Assembly: GCA_033557465.1 (NCBI GenBank)
Contig: CM066041.1
Span: 161,733,532 to 161,797,531 of the forward strand
Source of the DNA: Ichthyophis bannanicus
Lineage: Eukaryota; Chordata; Amphibia; Gymnophiona; Ichthyophiidae
Reading direction: 5' to 3'
DNA: 64,000 nt
The first letter of the stretch is position 1; each line of letters begins with the position of its first letter. This document shows, one piece after another, positions 61,738 through 64,000 of this stretch. Below the pieces are notes generated by a model. That model was not told the DNA's origin. It saw nothing but the letters and a program-made list of their open reading frames with translations, and made no database searches. Both the position numbers and the translations under genes were made by a program.

Positions 61738-61965
61738 GGAGGAGTAGCCTAATGGTTAGAGCTCGCCTGGGAACCAAGAGACCAGCATTCAATTCCCATT
61801 ACTAGCACGCCTTGTGGCCTTGGGCAAGTCACTTAATCCTCCATTGCCTCAGAAAAATCCAAGTTCGATGTCCCTGTTTTAACATACATTACCGCATTTA
61901 AATTACAATGTAAACCACTTTTGATTGAAATGATAGAGGTATAAAAAACATTAAGTAAGTTGTCC
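61738..61965 (+). mobile_element. tRNA-derived CORE-SINE, plus strand
   Basis: An A box TAGCCTAATGG (61745-61755) and a B box GCATTCAATTCC (61785-61796) form a polymerase III promoter. A CORE domain follows: CTTGGGCAAGTCACTTAATC and CTCCATTGCCTCAG, the hallmark of MIR-type SINEs. The tail resembles a LINE 3' end (AGGTATAAAAAACATTAAGT). Inserted in DIRS-J between RNase H and recombinase. Confidence 0.85.
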
Positions 61966-62049
61966 TTGGAGGGCGTGGTACACCGAATGGCAGTTGAGCT
62001 CCCTTAGTGGCTCCTGTTTTGACTGGTCCTGTTTTCAGGGTCCGATTCT

Positions 62050-63390
62050 GATGCCACAGATGGCTTGATTCTTGCTTATGGCATGGCTATTGAGCAGGAA
62101 AGGCTACACAAACAGGGCTATTCGACACCAGTGATAGCAACCTTACTGAAGACCAGGTGCCAGTCTGCTTCATTGGCATACATTCGAGGATGAAGAATTT
62201 TTGAGGCCTGGTATGAGACCAGTCCCAGTTGTCTGTGCTGGAGGTTCTCACCTTTTTTTGCAGTCGGGCTTTGATAAGGGCTCAGCATGTACCCTTTGGG
62301 TGCAGGTAGCAGCTATCTCTTATCAAGGAAGAGTCCAACAAGTTGCCTTAGCAGTGCATCCAGATGTGGTGAGATTCCTGAGAACTGTAAAGCAGCAGGT
62401 GCCTCCCCTGCAATCCATTGTAGTATCATGGGATCTCAATTTGGTGTTGTCAGTGTTGACTGAACCTTGGGGGCTTGTACCATGAAGGATCTGGCCTTGA
62501 AAATGGTGTTCTTTGTAGTCCTTTGTTCGAGATGCATATCGGAGATGCAGGCGCTGTCGGGCAGGGTGCCTTGCCTTCTGTTTACAAAGGAAAAGCTGGT
62601 GCTTAGGTCAGTGCCATCTGTCCTTCCTAAGGTACTATCAAGTTTCCATCTTAGTGATGCTCCCAGTGTGTTGGGGAAAGGGGGGGGGGGGTACGTCAGG
62701 ATCCCTCTTGAATTATTTGGATGTATGGAGGCTGCTGCAGGGCTACTTGAAGAAAATGGAGCTTTTTAGAAAGTTGGACTGGCTCTTCTGTTTTGAGGAA
62801 AAAAGGGAAGCGTCTTTAAAAGCATCCATTTCCAGGTAGGTGAGGGAGGTGTGTGTTTATGCAATTTCTTGATATACCGCCCAGGCTGAAGGACATTGGA
62901 GCGGTTTACAATCACTATAAGCAGGTACTGGATACAGTCCCTCGTCCCCCAAAGGGCTCACAATCTATGTGTACCTGAGGCAACAGAGGGTTAAGTGGCT
63001 TGCCCAAGGCCGCAAGGAGTGCCTATAGGACTAGAAACCCCAGTCCCTCTGGCCTGAGATTGCTGTCCCCAGGTGGGAATTGAACCCCTGGCCCTCCGGC
63101 CTGAGGTACCTTGTCCTAACCACTAGGCCACTCCTCCCTCGCTTCTGCATATTTGCTATGGCAAAAAGAGGTACCCAAAGGGTTGAAGGTGCACAAGCCG
63201 CATCGTGGGCAGAGACTCGGCTAATTTTGCCAGGTGAGATTTGTAGGGCAGTGACCTGGTCATCTCTGCAAACCTCTGTTAAACATAAGTTTGTCCAGTC
63301 GGTGAGGGATGCAAGATTTGTTTCAGCAGTTCTTCGGGCCAGTCTGGTGGGTGTAGTACTGCTATGGTATATCCTACAGGTGGACTGAAC
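62050..63390 (+). pseudogene. DIRS-J tyrosine recombinase remnants
   Basis: Pieces HPDVVRFLRTVKQQVPPLQ and VVSWDLNLVLSVL (62345-62460), MKDLALKMVFFVVLCSRCIS then EMQALSGRVPCL (62480-62580; the RRIS Arg pair is damaged to RCIS), LPKVLSSFHLSDA, and after the SINE AAWAET, EICRAVTWSSLQTSVKHKF. The Tyr position reads Lys-His-Lys. Inactive. Confidence 0.75.
62858..63140 (-). mobile_element. tRNA-derived CORE-SINE, minus strand, in DIRS-J recombinase
   Basis: On the minus strand, the A box is the complement of CCACTAGGCCA (63120-63130) and the B box the complement of GGAATTGAACC (63076-63086). CORE-like CTTGGGCAAGCCACTTAACC follows, and the tail ends TATACCGCC-complement near 62870. Closest to the SINE at 25045-25347. 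Confidence 0.8.
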
Positions 63391-63462
63391 AGAAGAAATA
63401 AGGAAGGTGAAATTAGACTTTGCCTGCTAATTGACGTTCCTTGAGTGACTCTATTCTGGTCC
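63382..63462 (+). repeat. DIRS-J internal complementary region
   Basis: GGACTGAACAGAAGAAATAA is complementary to the left end at 58657. AATTAGACTTTGCCTGCTAA and on complements the right end at 63870-63921. Confidence 0.7.
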
Positions 63463-63759
63463 GTATACCACCTGAATTAAGGTTCCTTTGGTTCGGGTAA
63501 CGGATTTCTGGCCCTGAAGAAATTCATCTGATAGTGGGCCAGGGAAAAGATGAGTGGCTGAGTTTGGAAGCTACTCGTCACAAGGAATCAGTAAGAACAC
63601 AAGTCAACAGTCATCAGAAGGGCCTGTCGGGGGAGTGAAATAGCACGGTTCTCTTCATTTGCAGTAAGCAAACTAGTTTTTACACGGGAGTGTATTTAGA
63701 TTATAGTAGCTTAATAGGCATTTGAAATACATTTAATTTACATCGTTATTGTGTTGTCA

Positions 63760-63921
63760 ATAGGATACTGGAGGTGGTGGATGGTGCCACCAGTATGTAA
63801 TGTCCTGATGTCATTAACATGACATGCTCAATCTCCAAACTGCTGGTGGGGTGACAACGCATAGGTGTGGGACTGGACTGGAGTCAAGGAACATCAATTA
63901 ACAGGTAAGGCCTAATTTCAC
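63760..63921 (+). repeat. DIRS-J right inverted terminal repeat
   Basis: Complement of the left ITR through CTCAATCTCCAAACTGCTGG to the end AACAGGTAAGGCCTAATTTC. GTAAGG at 63905-63910. Confidence 0.72.
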
Positions 63922-64000
63922 TATTTATTTATTTATTTACAGTCTCTTATATACCGCACTATTCAGCATCAGCGCGGTTTACATGGAACAGAAATGCTCA
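63922..64000 (-). mobile_element. LINE 3' tail, minus strand, cut by window end
   Basis: TATTTATTTATTTATTTACA, then TATATACCGCACTATTCAGC and GCGCGGTTTACATGG. The reverse complement matches the tail at 7300-7388. Confidence 0.8.

Larger units (their letters stand above)
58657..63921 (+). mobile_element. DIRS-J, degenerate DIRS of the H subfamily
   Basis: 5.3 kb with left ITR (58657 to about 58810), gag remnant (about 59511-60200), RT/RNase H remnants (60280-61600), recombinase remnants (62050-63390), ICR (63382-63462) and right ITR (about 63760-63921). Carries two SINEs (61738-61965, 62858-63140). The ITR matches DIRS-H (CAGTxxxCxTGGAGAC region) and G. Much more decayed than H. Confidence 0.82.

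Noticed and set aside
61738..61810. Functional tRNA gene
   Set aside because: A and B boxes are present but no tRNA cloverleaf is evident and the sequence continues into a CORE domain and LINE-like tail: it is a SINE.

Overview
The window is vertebrate genomic DNA, not bacterial or viral. The only host gene recognised is the 5' end of P4HB (protein disulfide isomerase A1) on the + strand: exon 1 at 37923-38076 and exon 2 at 43115-43321, joined in phase 1 across clean GT/AG sites. Almost everything else is retrotransposon. Many DIRS-type tyrosine-recombinase elements, CR1 and L1-like LINEs and CORE-type tRNA-SINEs together suggest an amphibian, most likely a caecilian. That host assignment is inference from repeat content, not from a species-diagnostic gene.

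Layout. 1-1495: minus-strand CR1 (CR1-1) holding a 182-bp LINE 3' end. 1500-4645 and 11346-11716: old DIRS-A, split by a block that carries DIRS-B (4893-11042). 11718-19162: DIRS-C, whose right inverted repeat is interrupted by a solo LTR (17561-19093, TSD GTAC) with a long minus-strand open frame. 19163-19731: DIRS gag fragment D with an 86-bp inverted repeat. 19732-33312: CR1-2, split by a 6.2-kb L1-like element (20356-26595) and by DIRS-E (27231-32765), the best-preserved DIRS. 33745-35870: truncated DIRS-F. 35871-37640: a small palindromic repeat, old repeat debris and a (CCCCT)n tract. 37640-43321: P4HB promoter, exon 1, intron 1 (with DIRS mini-element G) and exon 2. 43726-49685: DIRS-H. 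51020-58612: CR1-3 split by DIRS-I (52414-57394), which has gag and termini but no reverse transcriptase or recombinase. 58657-63921: degenerate DIRS-J carrying two SINEs. The window ends in a LINE tail. P4HB exon 3 was not seen, so 43322-64000 is probably intron 2.

How the parts work. Each longer DIRS has the canonical plan: inverted terminal repeats (ITRs), a cysteine-rich gag, reverse transcriptase/RNase H/methyltransferase-like ORF, overlapping tyrosine recombinase (YR) ORF, and an internal complementary region (ICR) equal to the reverse complements of the left and right ends joined together. All ten DIRS copies or pieces lie on the + strand. Nesting gives a relative insertion order. Points for a second look: a consensus 5' splice site conserved at DIRS right ends, damage at catalytic CpG codons, the long frame overprinting the reverse transcriptase, the gag-only DIRS-I, and the solo LTR whose frame is open from its first base.
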